Assembly (NCBI GenBank): GCA_028064945.1
Contig: JAPTWQ010000088.1
Location: forward strand, 1-53,548
DNA: 53,548 bases
Direction: 5' to 3'
From: Nitrospiraceae bacterium
GTDB taxonomy: Bacteria; Nitrospirota_A; Leptospirillia; Leptospirillales; Leptospirillaceae
Part shown: positions 16,226 through 24,557 of the stretch, piece by piece
How positions within the stretch are numbered: position 1 is the first letter of the stretch
Layout: each line of letters starts with the position of its first letter
The notes under the pieces: model-generated
What the model was told of the DNA's origin: nothing
Seen by the model: only the letters and a program-made list of their open reading frames with translations
The model's database searches: none
Position numbers and translations under genes: made by a program

Positions 16226-17854
16226 CTATTTATTTTTCTCGGCGTGAAATCCCCGAGGAGATGTGCCGTGGAAGGAGATCTCTGAGTATTTTTCAACAAC
16301 ATAACGAAGGGCCCACTCGTTTCTGAAGAGTGCGACTGGGGCCCCCTCACGGTCATAGACCCGCAGGGTATCGAGGGTTCCGGCAAGGGCATCGATCTTG
16401 GCAGGGTCTCCGGTGATCCACCGGGCCCGGTCGTATCCCACTGGATCAAGGCGAGTCTTGACGTTATATTCGTGTTCGAGACGAAATTTCAAGACTTCCA
16501 GTTGAAGGGCCCCAACAGCGCCGACAATCATGTCTCTCTCCCCGTGGGGATCTTGGGCAAACACCTGAATCGCTCCCTCTTCGGCAAGTTGATCCAGCCC
16601 TTTCTTGAGGTGTTTCCTTTTCAGTGGGTCTTCAAGAATGAGTCGGGCAAAGAGCTCCGGCGAAAAGGAGGGGATCCCTTCGAAATGGAAGAGTCCTTTT
16701 TCGCAAAGGGTGTCTCCGATACGGAAGACTCCGGGGTCGTGAAGGCCGATAATATCACCAGGCCAGGCCTCTTCCACCCGCTCGCGCTTTTGGCCTAAAA
16801 ACTGGATGGTTTTCGAGAGGCGAAGCGCCTTTCCCGTCGTTGCATTGGTGACCGACATCTCCCGGACGAATCGCCCCGAGCAGACACGAATAAAGGCGAA
16901 ACGATCGCGATGCTGAGGATCCATGTTGGCCTGTATTTTGAAGACAAAACCGGAAAAAGAGGGAGAGTCCGGGGGGATGGGGCCCTTGTCGGAGGGGTAG
17001 GCCCGGGGAGGGGGGGCGAGGCCGATAAAGGCATCGAGAAAAATTTCAATTCCGAAGTTGTTCAGCGCACTTCCAAAGAAGACGGGTGTGGCTCTTCCGG
17101 CGAGAAAGTCCTTCTGATCGAAAGAGTTGTCTTCCAAGGAAAGAAGGGCGACCTCTTCCTCAAAGAGGGTCCTGTCGGGGAGGGTGTCGAGAATGGACTC
17201 AAGTGCCGGGTCCCCCCCCGTGAGAATGCGGTCGGTGGCCCGGGCTCCTCCATGATCGACGGCCTCGTAGATGTGGCCCTTGCCGGAAGAGAGATCCCAG
17301 ACTCCTCGAAAGGCGGATCCTGCTCCGATGGGCCAATCAAAGGGGATGGCCCTGATATCGAGAGTCCGCTCTATCTCGGACAAAAGGGCAAAAGGATCAA
17401 CCCCTTCGCGGTCAACTTTGTTGATGAAGGTGACAATCGGAAGCTGTCGCATGCGTGCAACTTCAAAGAGTTTGAGTGTCTGGGGTTCGATCCCCTTGGC
17501 ACCATCAAGAAGCATGACCACAGAGTCCACGGCCTCAAGGGTGCGAAAGGTGTCTTCACTGAAATCCTTGTGGCCAGGAGTGTCAAGAATATTGAGTGTA
17601 TGGTCCCGGTAGTCAAAGACCAAGGCACTCGATGTCACGCTGATCCCACGCTGTCGCTCGATTTCCATCCAGTCGCTTGTCGCGTATCGGGCGGCTTTTC
17701 GGGCCTTGATGGACCCCGCCAAGTGGATGGCTCCGCCATAAAGAAGAAGCTTCTCCGTCAAGGTTGTCTTTCCAGCATCGGGATGGCTGATGATGGCAAA
17801 GGTTCGACGCTTGGCAATTTCGGCAGAAAGCTCTGATGGTGCGATCGGGTCCAA
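16226..17854 (-). CDS. prfC: peptide chain release factor 3
   Basis: RF3 is a translational GTPase that recycles RF1/RF2 after termination. The 542-residue protein shows G1 SHPDAGKTTLTEK, the RGISVTSS switch region, G3 DTPGHKDFSEDT, G4 NKVD and the RF3-type central and C-terminal domains (FKIQANMDPQHRDRFAFIRVCSG; AVGALQLEVLKFRLEHEYNV). The length is usual (about 530). The start is TTG 17854 with GAGGT 4 bases upstream; no in-frame ATG precedes the G1 motif. It follows recR by 38 bases and is probably the last gene of the dnaX operon. Confidence 0.95.
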   Translation of the reverse strand: MDPIAPSELSAEIAKRRTFAIISHPDAGKTTLTEKLLLYGGAIHLAGSIKARKAARYATSDWMEIERQRGISVTSSALVFDYRDHTLNILDTPGHKDFSEDTFRTLEAVDSVVMLLDGAKGIEPQTLKLFEVARMRQLPIVTFINKVDREGVDPFALLSEIERTLDIRAIPFDWPIGAGSAFRGVWDLSSGKGHIYEAVDHGGARATDRILTGGDPALESILDTLPDRTLFEEEVALLSLEDNSFDQKDFLAGRATPVFFGSALNNFGIEIFLDAFIGLAPPPRAYPSDKGPIPPDSPSFSGFVFKIQANMDPQHRDRFAFIRVCSGRFVREMSVTNATTGKALRLSKTIQFLGQKRERVEEAWPGDIIGLHDPGVFRIGDTLCEKGLFHFEGIPSFSPELFARLILEDPLKRKHLKKGLDQLAEEGAIQVFAQDPHGERDMIVGAVGALQLEVLKFRLEHEYNVKTRLDPVGYDRARWITGDPAKIDALAGTLDTLRVYDREGAPVALFRNEWALRYVVEKYSEISFHGTSPRGFHAEKNK

Positions 17855-17892
17855 ACGTACCTCGCGGGTAAAGTGATGGATCGGAAACGGTT

Positions 17893-18540
17893 CTAGAAAG
17901 GGTGACGCCCCTCAACGGCGCGCATGAGAGTCACCTCATCAACGTACTCAAGCTCAAGTCCGACAGGGATACCGAAGGCAATCCGGCTGACGCGGATGCC
18001 GAGAGGCTTGACAAGGCGGGAGAGATAAAGGGCAGTGGCCTCACCATCGGTCGTGGGAGAGGTGGCCAGGACAACCTCACGAATGTCCGGATTTTCAAGA
18101 CGATGCAAAAGCTCTCTGACGCGAAGCATTTCAGGGTCAATGCCCTCAAGGGGGGAAAGTCTTCCTTCAAGCACATGATATCGGCCCCTGAATTCGCCAC
18201 TCTTTTCGATGGAATAAAGCGTCTGAATGTCTTCGACAACAATCAGGATCGTCGAGTCTCTGGCCGGATCTGAGCAAATGGCACACCGGGGAGCCGCGGG
18301 TGACTCCGGTGGAGGGGAGGCAACGATATTTCGACATTCCGAACAGGGACGAAGGCGTTCTTTCAGGGTCGAAACGGCGGACGACAGTTCCTGCCGCTCC
18401 GATTCCGAAGATTGCAGAAGATGGAAGGCTAGACGCGTCGCAGTTTTCGTTCCGATCCCAGGCAGTCTGCGAAAGAGATCGACGAGATCTTGAAAAGGGG
18501 CTGGGAAGAGGGAGGATCCCATACGTGGTGGACGCTCCAT
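17893..18540 (-). CDS. recR: recombination mediator RecR
   Basis: RecR forms a ring that works with RecO and RecF to load RecA at gapped DNA. The 215-residue protein has the helix-hairpin-helix LPGIGTKTATRLAFHLL, a four-Cys zinc motif (CSEC ... CAIC, with a 16-residue insert that is longer than usual), and a Toprim domain (ILIVVEDIQTLYSIEKSGEF; HVLEGRLSPLEGIDPEML). The ATG at 18540 shares its A with the ybaB stop (TGATG). An upstream-extended frame exists but lies inside ybaB and is rejected. Confidence 0.94.
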   Translation of the reverse strand: MERPPRMGSSLFPAPFQDLVDLFRRLPGIGTKTATRLAFHLLQSSESERQELSSAVSTLKERLRPCSECRNIVASPPPESPAAPRCAICSDPARDSTILIVVEDIQTLYSIEKSGEFRGRYHVLEGRLSPLEGIDPEMLRVRELLHRLENPDIREVVLATSPTTDGEATALYLSRLVKPLGIRVSRIAFGIPVGLELEYVDEVTLMRAVEGRHPF

Positions 18541-18866
18541 CAGAACCCCGGTAACCCCAGAGAGGCTAGAGGGTTTCCCGGGCCCATCCCGGTGGCCCTC
18601 TCCAGAAGTTTTGCGGCTTCTTCCCGGACTTTTTCCGAGGCACGATTGGTGGTCGAGATGATTTGGCGGGACAGGACACCTTCTCCTTGGGTACAAAGGG
18701 AAGGATCGATGGTGAGGGAGAGAACCTCAAACTTTCCGTTCATCTGGATCTGAACCAGCCCGTTGTCTGATTGTTCTGTCACAGTCAGTCGGGCCAGCTC
18801 CTCTTTGGCTTTTTCCATGTTTGCCTGAAATTCCTGGGCTTTCTTCAAAATATCAAGTCCAAACAT
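18540..18866 (-). CDS. ybaB: nucleoid-associated protein YbaB/EbfC family
   Basis: This 108-residue protein matches the YbaB/EbfC family: an N-terminal helix rich in charged residues (LDILKKAQEFQANMEKAKEEL), the core VQIQMNGKFEVLSLTIDP and a C-terminal helix. These small dimers bind DNA and bend it. It lies between dnaX and recR, the common bacterial order, with one-base overlaps at both ends (TAATG with dnaX, TGATG with recR). The C-terminal Gly/Leu-rich tail (GPGNPLASLGLPGF) is typical. Confidence 0.93.
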   Translation of the reverse strand: MFGLDILKKAQEFQANMEKAKEELARLTVTEQSDNGLVQIQMNGKFEVLSLTIDPSLCTQGEGVLSRQIISTTNRASEKVREEAAKLLERATGMGPGNPLASLGLPGF

Positions 18867-20599
18867 TATTCGCTCTCCTCTGAAGGGGACGGGGGACGAT
18901 CGATTTGGGGTGACCGAACATCAAGAACCTCGGAGCCAAAGAGGGACACTGCATCGGAAACGAGAGGCGGAAGATTCCGGCCTTCTCGCTTGTCTCCCGA
19001 GGAAGCAATTTCAGGTGACATTTGTCCGGAAGAGGTTCCCTTGCGGGGGAGTGTCGGGGTTTCAATCCTCAGGGGCTCCGGGGATTTTATGGCAAGGGAA
19101 AGTGCCTTCGCAAGGGGGTCCCGGCTGGCCTGTATACGGGTATTGAAGAAAGAATTTCCCGTATCAAGATAGAGCGTGTTTTGTTCAACCTTTCGCGTCC
19201 GGACCGACTCGAGGAGTGCGGCCATTTCATGAGGAAGCCGGGAAAGTGCCCGTGGCCAGTCCGCAGGGATTCTTAAGTCCAGCGGTCCGTCATCATGAAG
19301 GGCAGGGATTTCCTGGGGCTTCGCTTGCGGGAGAGGTGATTCTTCGGGGGGCGAGGGAAAGACCTCAATGGGGATTTCTGCGGTGGGAGGGGGGGACGGG
19401 GGAGGACTGTTGTGTGACTTTGGTCCCAACGACCGAACGGGAGTGGGTGCTGTTCCTGCCGCCACCACGCCGATCTTGGCAAGAATCTCAGGAAGAGGAA
19501 GCACCTCACGAAGATGGCAGAGACGGGCCAAAAGAAGTTCAAAGGTGATTGCGGGTTGGGGGGAGCGTCTTAGGTCATCTTCTCCCCTGACGAGGACCGA
19601 AAGGGCCTGTTCCAGAAAGAAAATGTTGGGCGGAGGGTCAAGGGGAAGGGATTGGACACTTTCACGAATCCATCCATAAACAGGACTGTCGAGAGGTGTC
19701 CCATCGAGAGTGCTATGAAGGATGTCTCGAAAACGACGGGCAAGAGAGCGAACCTGAGCCCGGGGATCAACACCAGTGTCCAATGCTGTACGCGCCGTTC
19801 TCAGCGTGGTAGAAAGGTCACCCAGAAGAATGGCTGCGAGCATCTTTTCTTCCAATGCGTGATCCGTGACGCCCAGAAGGTCTGCGACATCGGCCGGAGT
19901 GAGTGACTCTCCCCCTGTCCGGAGAAGCTGGTCGAGAAGGGATAATGCATCCCGCAAGCTTCCTTCAGCAGCTCGTGCCACCATTCCCGTAACGGTGGGG
20001 TTGAGAGAGATATTCTCACTTCGGCAAACATGGAGGATTCGATCGCTGATCTGGGAGACTGTCAGAAGGCGGAACCTGAAATGTTGACAGCGGGAGAGGA
20101 CGGTATCCGGAATCTTGTGGGCCTCTGTTGTGGCAAGAATGAAGACGACATGAGGAGGCGGCTCTTCGAGGGTCTTGAGAAGAGCGTTAAACGCTGAGGT
20201 CGAGAGCATGTGGACTTCATCGATGATGACGATGCGTGAACGGCTCGTCAGGGGAGCGTATACAAGGCTTTCCCGAAGAGTGCGGACGTCATCAACTCCT
20301 GTGTGGGAAGCGCCATCCATCTCTGTCACATCGGGAGAACGGCCCTCGGCAATTTCAAGGCAGGAAGAGCATTCAAGACATGGGGTGGCAGTCGGCCCGG
20401 ACTGACAGTTTATGGCCTTGGCAAGGATGCGGGCCACCGTGGTCTTTCCCACACCCCTCTCTCCTGAAAACAGGTAAGCCTGAGTCATGACGCCGGAGGA
20501 AAGTCCTTGTGTCAGGGATCGAACGACGGCTTCCTGTCCGATAAGGTCGGAGAATGTTCGTGGACGGTAAAGGCGGGCGAGAGAGGCGAACTTTGCCAT
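18866..20599 (-). CDS. dnaX: DNA polymerase III subunits gamma and tau
   Basis: DnaX is the ATPase motor of the clamp loader. The 577-residue protein has Walker A GERGVGKTT, the four-Cys zinc module (CQSGPTATPCLECSSC), Walker B/DEVHM, the sensor region ATTEAHKIPDTVLSRCQHF and domain III. From about residue 375 a Pro-rich linker (HNSPPPSPPPTAEIPIE) leads to a short tau-like C-terminus. No A-rich slippage heptamer with a following hairpin was noticed at the linker, so separate gamma production by frameshifting is not evident. The SRP RNA and tRNA-Ser(GGA) genes lie just upstream on the same strand, followed downstream by ybaB and recR. Confidence 0.95.
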   Translation of the reverse strand: MAKFASLARLYRPRTFSDLIGQEAVVRSLTQGLSSGVMTQAYLFSGERGVGKTTVARILAKAINCQSGPTATPCLECSSCLEIAEGRSPDVTEMDGASHTGVDDVRTLRESLVYAPLTSRSRIVIIDEVHMLSTSAFNALLKTLEEPPPHVVFILATTEAHKIPDTVLSRCQHFRFRLLTVSQISDRILHVCRSENISLNPTVTGMVARAAEGSLRDALSLLDQLLRTGGESLTPADVADLLGVTDHALEEKMLAAILLGDLSTTLRTARTALDTGVDPRAQVRSLARRFRDILHSTLDGTPLDSPVYGWIRESVQSLPLDPPPNIFFLEQALSVLVRGEDDLRRSPQPAITFELLLARLCHLREVLPLPEILAKIGVVAAGTAPTPVRSLGPKSHNSPPPSPPPTAEIPIEVFPSPPEESPLPQAKPQEIPALHDDGPLDLRIPADWPRALSRLPHEMAALLESVRTRKVEQNTLYLDTGNSFFNTRIQASRDPLAKALSLAIKSPEPLRIETPTLPRKGTSSGQMSPEIASSGDKREGRNLPPLVSDAVSLFGSEVLDVRSPQIDRPPSPSEESE

Positions 20600-20657
20600 G
20601 AGATCTCCGTAGGGACAATGCTAACGGGAGAGGGCGAGGAGGTGAAAGAGGACCGAA

Positions 20658-20761
20658 GGGACCCCAGGGGGATCCGGGGCACACGTGATACACCGCTACC
20701 GTTGCTTCCTTCCGGACCTGGCGGGGTTTGCGGGAACCCGTTGCCCGGAGCCTGGAGTCCC
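20658..20761 (-). ncRNA. ffs: signal recognition particle RNA (4.5S type)
   Basis: The complement contains the invariant SRP core GCCAGGTCCGGAAGGAAGCA, with the GGAA tetraloop and the asymmetric internal loop that binds Ffh. The ends pair over 11 bases: GGGACTCCAGG (20751-20761) with CCTGGGGTCCC (20658-20668). The length of about 104 bases fits the short bacterial 4.5S form without an Alu domain. It lies just before dnaX, a common arrangement. The exact ends could shift by a few bases. Confidence 0.92.
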
Positions 20762-20812
20762 ATCGGACCGCTCTCGGGGGAACCGCTCCCGTGGGAGGCG
20801 TTAGCCTGAAAA

Positions 20813-20905
20813 TGGCGGAGAGAGGGGGATTTGAACCCCCGAGGCACTTTTTAGGCACCTACACGATTTCCAGTCGTGCTCCTTCGGCCGCTCGGACATC
20901 TCTCC
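20813..20905 (-). tRNA. tRNA-Ser (anticodon GGA)
   Basis: The complement forms a type II cloverleaf starting GGAGAGATGTCCGAG with anticodon GGA, a long variable arm and encoded CCA at 20813-20815. It reads UCC/UCU codons. It is probably co-transcribed with the SRP RNA and dnaX. Confidence 0.96.
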
Positions 20906-20936
20906 ATTGACAGGCTCAAATGCGGAACATCAAGAA

Positions 20937-20965
20937 ATCATAGCGGGAAGATGGACAAAAAACAA
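20937..20965 (-). promoter_or_regulatory. sigma-70 promoter for tRNA-Ser(GGA) and SRP RNA
   Basis: On the minus strand TTGTTT (20965-20960) and TATGAT (20942-20937) are separated by exactly 17 bases, about 30 bases before the tRNA 5' end. Confidence 0.6.
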
Positions 20966-21052
20966 GAGGAGCAAGCCGATTGTTTCATTGCGTCTCCAGG
21001 GACACGGGATGTCGTCTTTGGTTTCATGGGTGAAGAAGTTTTGTAAAGGACT

Positions 21053-21301
21053 TTAAGGAAGAACGAGAGTTTTGGGATGCGTATGAATCAACCCGAGAAG
21101 ATCTTCCTGTGTTATTGAAGTAATTCCTGCGGGAGTCTTCGGGTCGAGTGCATAGGTGTTTTGGGGGAAAATCAAGGGAGGGCAAGGGGAGTCTAGCGCT
21201 CCTTCGAGGTAGACCAGAATGGCTGGATCTTCATCGGGGGGGATGGAGGCAATAACTTCCCGGAGACGATCGTCAGGGGATGTGCGCAGGAGAATGAGCA
21301 T
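21053..21301 (-). CDS. DsrH/TusB-like protein
   Basis: This 82-residue protein starts MLILLRTSPDD, matching the TusB/DsrH opening (xLhxlxxSP), followed by ILVYLEGALDSPC (the family LLxxeDGV strand) and a short C-terminal half. It is the third gene of a dsrE-dsrF-dsrH-like set, whose products form a heterohexamer passing sulfane sulfur from TusA. The Cys in DSPC may or may not correspond to the active Cys of DsrH. The start ATG 21301 has TAGGAG 5 bases upstream, overlapping the DsrF-like stop codon; a longer upstream frame overlaps that gene and is not used. Confidence 0.65.
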   Translation of the reverse strand: MLILLRTSPDDRLREVIASIPPDEDPAILVYLEGALDSPCPPLIFPQNTYALDPKTPAGITSITQEDLLGLIHTHPKTLVLP

Positions 21302-21308
21302 ATGGCTC

Positions 21309-21662
21309 CTAGAAAACGATCGTATGGTCAAAGTCAGGAAGCATTCTTCCAAGTTCTTGTAGCGTCAGCGGAGAACCATCCTTTGGGAGAGAGCCTTCTT
21401 TTTCCACTGGCTCGTAAAAGACCTTTTGGGCCATTTGCAAGAGTGTTGGAAGAAATCGTTTGAGGATCTCCCCATCTTGGAAGTCTTCAAGTTCATCCGT
21501 CGTTGCGGTCAGAAGCGAACGACTTTCATTGAAAAAGTAGACTGAAAGAGGAATTTCCCCGGCAATCAGACCCAGTGCTGATCGTATGGCCTCTGCCGGC
21601 CGTGGATCAATCTCTGGATTGCTTTTTATGAGAAGAAGAGTCCGATGTGCTGGATGGGTCAC
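21309..21662 (-). CDS. DsrF/TusC-like protein
   Basis: The 117-residue protein (THPAHRTLLLIKSNPEIDPRPAEAIRSALGLIAGE ... LSVYFFNESRSLL) has the DsrEF-type beta-alpha fold with the helix-loop pattern of TusC. It is the middle gene of the DsrE/F/H-like set. The start is GTG 21662, with AAAGGA upstream overlapping the stop of the DsrE-like gene. No conserved Cys is expected in this subunit and none is seen. Family membership rests on the fold pattern and the gene order. Confidence 0.65.
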   Translation of the reverse strand: MTHPAHRTLLLIKSNPEIDPRPAEAIRSALGLIAGEIPLSVYFFNESRSLLTATTDELEDFQDGEILKRFLPTLLQMAQKVFYEPVEKEGSLPKDGSPLTLQELGRMLPDFDHTIVF

Positions 21663-21671
21663 TGGTGTCCT

Positions 21672-21974
21672 TTAGGCAAAGGCCAGAAATCGTTCACAAC
21701 CTTCCATGACCTGCGTTAATACGACTAGGCCGCAAAAGGTAGTCTTTCCCGGATCCGAAAGGCGGCGGTTTTGAGCCGCATAAGCGCAGGTATAAACTGT
21801 CGCCCCACGATCAACAAGGTCATGAATCCAGTCTTCTTTGAGGAATCTGGCCCCCTCGTCGAGGAGATAGAGATAAATCTCATCGGAATTCGCCATGGCC
21901 GCCTCTGCCAGATGGCGAACTCGGGGCCCGTCATTCTTGTCGGGGTGTGTGGAAAGGAGTATGCCAATCTTCAT
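21672..21974 (-). CDS. DsrE/TusD-like sulfurtransferase subunit
   Basis: This 100-residue protein (MKIGILLSTHPDKND ... AEAAMANSDEIYLYLLDEG) contains VYTCAYAAQNRR, which aligns with the active-site Cys region of TusD/DsrE (CxxAAxxRG). It should be the persulfide-carrying subunit. The ATG at 21974 was chosen because the upstream extension overlaps mscS. There is no strong ribosome site; the gene starts 7 bases after the mscS stop, so its translation is probably coupled to mscS, whose frame is broken upstream. Confidence 0.72.
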   Translation of the reverse strand: MKIGILLSTHPDKNDGPRVRHLAEAAMANSDEIYLYLLDEGARFLKEDWIHDLVDRGATVYTCAYAAQNRRLSDPGKTTFCGLVVLTQVMEGCERFLAFA

Positions 21975-21981
21975 GGTGTTA

Positions 21982-22891
21982 TTATGCGTCAGTCTTTGGT
22001 CTGACGGCAAGGTCAGAGGAGGCACCCGAAGGTTGTTCCGGGAGAAGGACGACCGTATGCGGGTAAGGAAGCTCGATCTTTTCTTGTGCAAATCGACGGG
22101 CAATTGCAAAGTTGAGATCGGAGAGAACATTGTGTCTGCGAGTCCCGTCCTCAATCCAGTAAATCACCTCAAGGTTGAAAGAGGAGGGTCCAAATTCTGA
22201 AAACCAGACATCGGGGGGGGGGATCTCTCAGAACTTCGGGATGAGAACTGGCGATCTCCTTAAGAAGTACAACCGCATGATCAAGACGGGCGGCATCCAT
22301 TCCGATCCCAACCTTCAGGTGCATTCGGGTTTTTCTGTCGCGATGGCTCCAGTTGATCACCTTGTTGGCGATTAGATGGGAGTTGGGAATAATGATAGCG
22401 ATATTGTCACGGCTCATAATTGTCGTTGACCTGGCCTTAATCTCAACGACAGTTCCCAAAACACCATCCACTTCGATGAGATCGTCCACCTGGATGCTTT
22501 TTTCCAGCAGGATGACAATGAGTCCGATCATGTTTCCTGCCAGAGTCTGAAGCCCGATTCCGAACCCGATTCCCAAGACTCCCAAGGCTCCACCGAGGAA
22601 CGAGAGTCTGACTCCCAAGTTGTCGAGGGCAATAATGACCGCAAGACCCAAGACAAGATTTGATGCCAAGGTGGAGAGAAGTCCCATAAGGTGACGGGTC
22701 TGGGGGGAGGACTGTGATTGCACTCGAGATCTGAGGGCTTTGTGAATGAGTGATCGGAAGATAAAGCCGAAAAGAATGATGATGGCAAAGTCGATGATTC
22801 CCGCCAGGGTGACCGGAGTCTTCCCCAAATGAAAGACTGTTACGTCCCAGATGAACCGTCGGGATTCAGTATGGTTGGAAATATAGTGCAC
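21982..22891 (-). pseudogene. mscS: MscS-family mechanosensitive channel, frameshifted in a homopolymer
   Basis: The first frame (22891 to 22169, 240 residues) has an N-terminal membrane segment, a second at about 75-90, and the pore helix and beta domain of MscS (LGGALGVLGIGFGIGLQTLAGN; GLIVILLEKSIQVDD; RSTTIMSRDNIAIIIPNSHL). At the ten-C run it changes frame and ends after 19 wrong residues. Removing one C gives DPPPDVWFSEFGPSSFNLEV and then IYWIEDGTRRHNVLSDLNFA up to the stop at 21982, which matches the MscS C-terminal domain. The restored protein would have 302 residues (E. coli MscS 286). The disruption could be a true mutation, reversible slippage or a sequencing error. Confidence 0.88.
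22213..22222. repeat. ten-base G/C homopolymer inside mscS
   Basis: Ten consecutive G residues on the plus strand (C on the coding strand). Nine would keep the mscS frame open. Runs of this length are prone to slipped-strand change. Confidence 0.97.
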
Positions 22892-22994
22892 AAGAGAAAG
22901 CGAGAAAATGGGGGAGCTCCTTATGTCAAAGTATGTATGAAGGAGAATAAGTCAGACGCCCATTTTAACCCGGATAACTACATCCGGCGCAAGA

Positions 22995-23024
22995 TTGTAA
23001 GAGTATTCCAAATGCTGGTATGAT
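22995..23024 (+). promoter_or_regulatory. putative sigma-70 promoter for the GGDEF gene
   Basis: TTGTAA (22995-23000) and TATGAT (23019-23024) have an 18-base spacer, about 20 bases before the start codon at 23045, which implies a very short leader. Confidence 0.45.
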
Positions 23025-23044
23025 TCTGCAGGATTCTAGGAATA

Positions 23045-24163
23045 ATGGATTTTCATTCATTAAGGAACCCGATGCTCCGATATATTGAAAGCAAGCCGGC
23101 CAGTGCAGAGATCTTTCGTATGGTCATTCAGAAGATGGCGGAATGGGGATGCGCGTTCACGCCAGTTCATTATACCGTTGTCTACGAATACGTTTCCGGG
23201 ATCAACCCTCCCCTAATCGAAGCGGTCAATGGTCTTCTCAAGCAAAGCTCTTCCCTGGTGGGGGAGGATCTCGAAAAAATCTTTGTGAAGTATATTGTTC
23301 CTGACTACGTCCTTCCTCTCAATGACTACCGGGGATCCTTGGCCAAGCAGCTTCAGTCTATACTCCAGAACATCTCTTCCTCGACGACTCGCACCGCACA
23401 AGAGGCCGAAAGGGTCAAAAACGGAATGGAGTCTTACAGCCATTCGCTTCAGGAGGATGGGCTCGATGAGAAGACCTTCCGAACCCTTGTCGATGCGGTC
23501 TTAAAGGATACCTTGTCGATACGGGAGAGCTCCTCTTCTCTTAACGCAGAGCTGCTTAAAAATCAGAAAAAGATTGATTGCCTTCAAGATGAACTCCGGA
23601 TCGCCCGGGAAGAAGCGATGGTTGATCCACTCACGGAGATCCTGAACCGGAGAGGGTTTTCGACAAAGATCAATGACCTTTTCCGCGAAGGTAAGTTTTC
23701 CGGAATTCCGTGCGCTCTTCTCATGATCGACATAGATCATTTTAAAAAAATTAATGATAGTTATGGCCATATTATTGGTGACAAGGCAATAATCGCAGTG
23801 TCGAAAGTTCTTCGTGGATCAGTCGGGGAAAATGTTTTCATTGGTCGTGTAGGGGGGGAGGAGTTTGCCGTTTTTTCTCCAAAAACCACATCCGAGGAGG
23901 GCTTGGCCCTTGCTGAGAGACTTCGACAAAACATTATGAAGATAGAAATAACAAATCCCTCTACCCGTCAGAAGATTTCGACTATGACGGTGTCCATCGG
24001 CATTGACTTGGCTCCATTTAGCGGAGAGTGGGAAAGGATGTTCGAGCGGGCGGATAAAGCCCTCTATGCCTCTAAATCTTCTGGACGAAACAAAGTGACA
24101 CTCTGGACTTCGAAAACCCCTGACATCAAAAATTCAAAAAATCCCTCCGGTTCAAATTCCTAA
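23045..24163 (+). CDS. diguanylate cyclase (GGDEF domain)
   Basis: The 372-residue protein synthesises c-di-GMP from two GTP. The N-terminal ~180 residues form a helical region resembling the sensor domain of cytosolic cyclases (LRYIESKPASAEIFRMVIQKMAEWG), with a coiled coil at about 165-190. The GGDEF domain runs from about 190 to 350: DPLTEILNRRGF, LLMIDIDHFKKINDSYGH and RVGGEEFAVFSPKT as a catalytic GGEEF, then MTVSIGIDLA and ADKALYASKSSGRNKV. The RxxD inhibitory site five residues before GGEEF is absent, so product inhibition by that route is unlikely. AGGAA precedes the ATG. It is transcribed alone, divergent from mscS. Confidence 0.95.
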   Translation: MDFHSLRNPMLRYIESKPASAEIFRMVIQKMAEWGCAFTPVHYTVVYEYVSGINPPLIEAVNGLLKQSSSLVGEDLEKIFVKYIVPDYVLPLNDYRGSLAKQLQSILQNISSSTTRTAQEAERVKNGMESYSHSLQEDGLDEKTFRTLVDAVLKDTLSIRESSSSLNAELLKNQKKIDCLQDELRIAREEAMVDPLTEILNRRGFSTKINDLFREGKFSGIPCALLMIDIDHFKKINDSYGHIIGDKAIIAVSKVLRGSVGENVFIGRVGGEEFAVFSPKTTSEEGLALAERLRQNIMKIEITNPSTRQKISTMTVSIGIDLAPFSGEWERMFERADKALYASKSSGRNKVTLWTSKTPDIKNSKNPSGSNS

Positions 24164-24301
24164 GTCCATTTTCCCCTTGCTCTTTTTTCTATAGAACGCA
24201 GCCCAAAAAAGATTGCGCCCACTTGGAGGAAGAGAAAAATCTTGGGGGGGCACGCGAAGGGTTTCTGAAGTGAAGGGGAGAATACATTTGGAGATTGATA
24301 T

Positions 24302-24394
24302 TGGCGGAGAGACAGGGATTTGAACCCTGGGTAGGACTTTTGATCCTACACCCGCTTAGCAGGCGGGCGCCTTCGACCACTCGGCCATCTCTCC
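24302..24394 (-). tRNA. tRNA-Ser (anticodon GCT)
   Basis: The complement forms a type II cloverleaf starting GGAGAGATGGCCGAG with anticodon GCT in CGCCTGCTAAGCGGG, a long variable arm and encoded CCA (24302-24304). It reads AGC/AGU. Confidence 0.96.
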
Positions 24395-24423
24395 GGGGGA
24401 TATTCAAAAAAACAGACTAAGGA

Positions 24424-24509
24424 TGGCGGAGGGGGTAGGATTCGAACCCACGGAGCTTTCGCTCTACGGTTTTCAAGACCGCCGCCTTCGGCCACTCGGC
24501 CACCCCTCC
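24424..24509 (-). tRNA. tRNA-Ser (anticodon TGA)
   Basis: The complement starts GGAGGGGTGGCCGAG with anticodon TGA in GGTCTTGAAAACC, a long variable arm and encoded CCA (24424-24426). It reads UCA. It lies 29 bases upstream of the GCT gene, probably one transcript. Confidence 0.96.
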
Positions 24510-24557
24510 ATGACTCCAAAATTTTAGGGGATTTCCCCGGAAAAAACAAATGGAATT

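Noticed and set aside
16910..17836. Plus-strand frame of 308 codons
   Set aside because: It is antisense to prfC, whose GTPase motifs are unmistakable.
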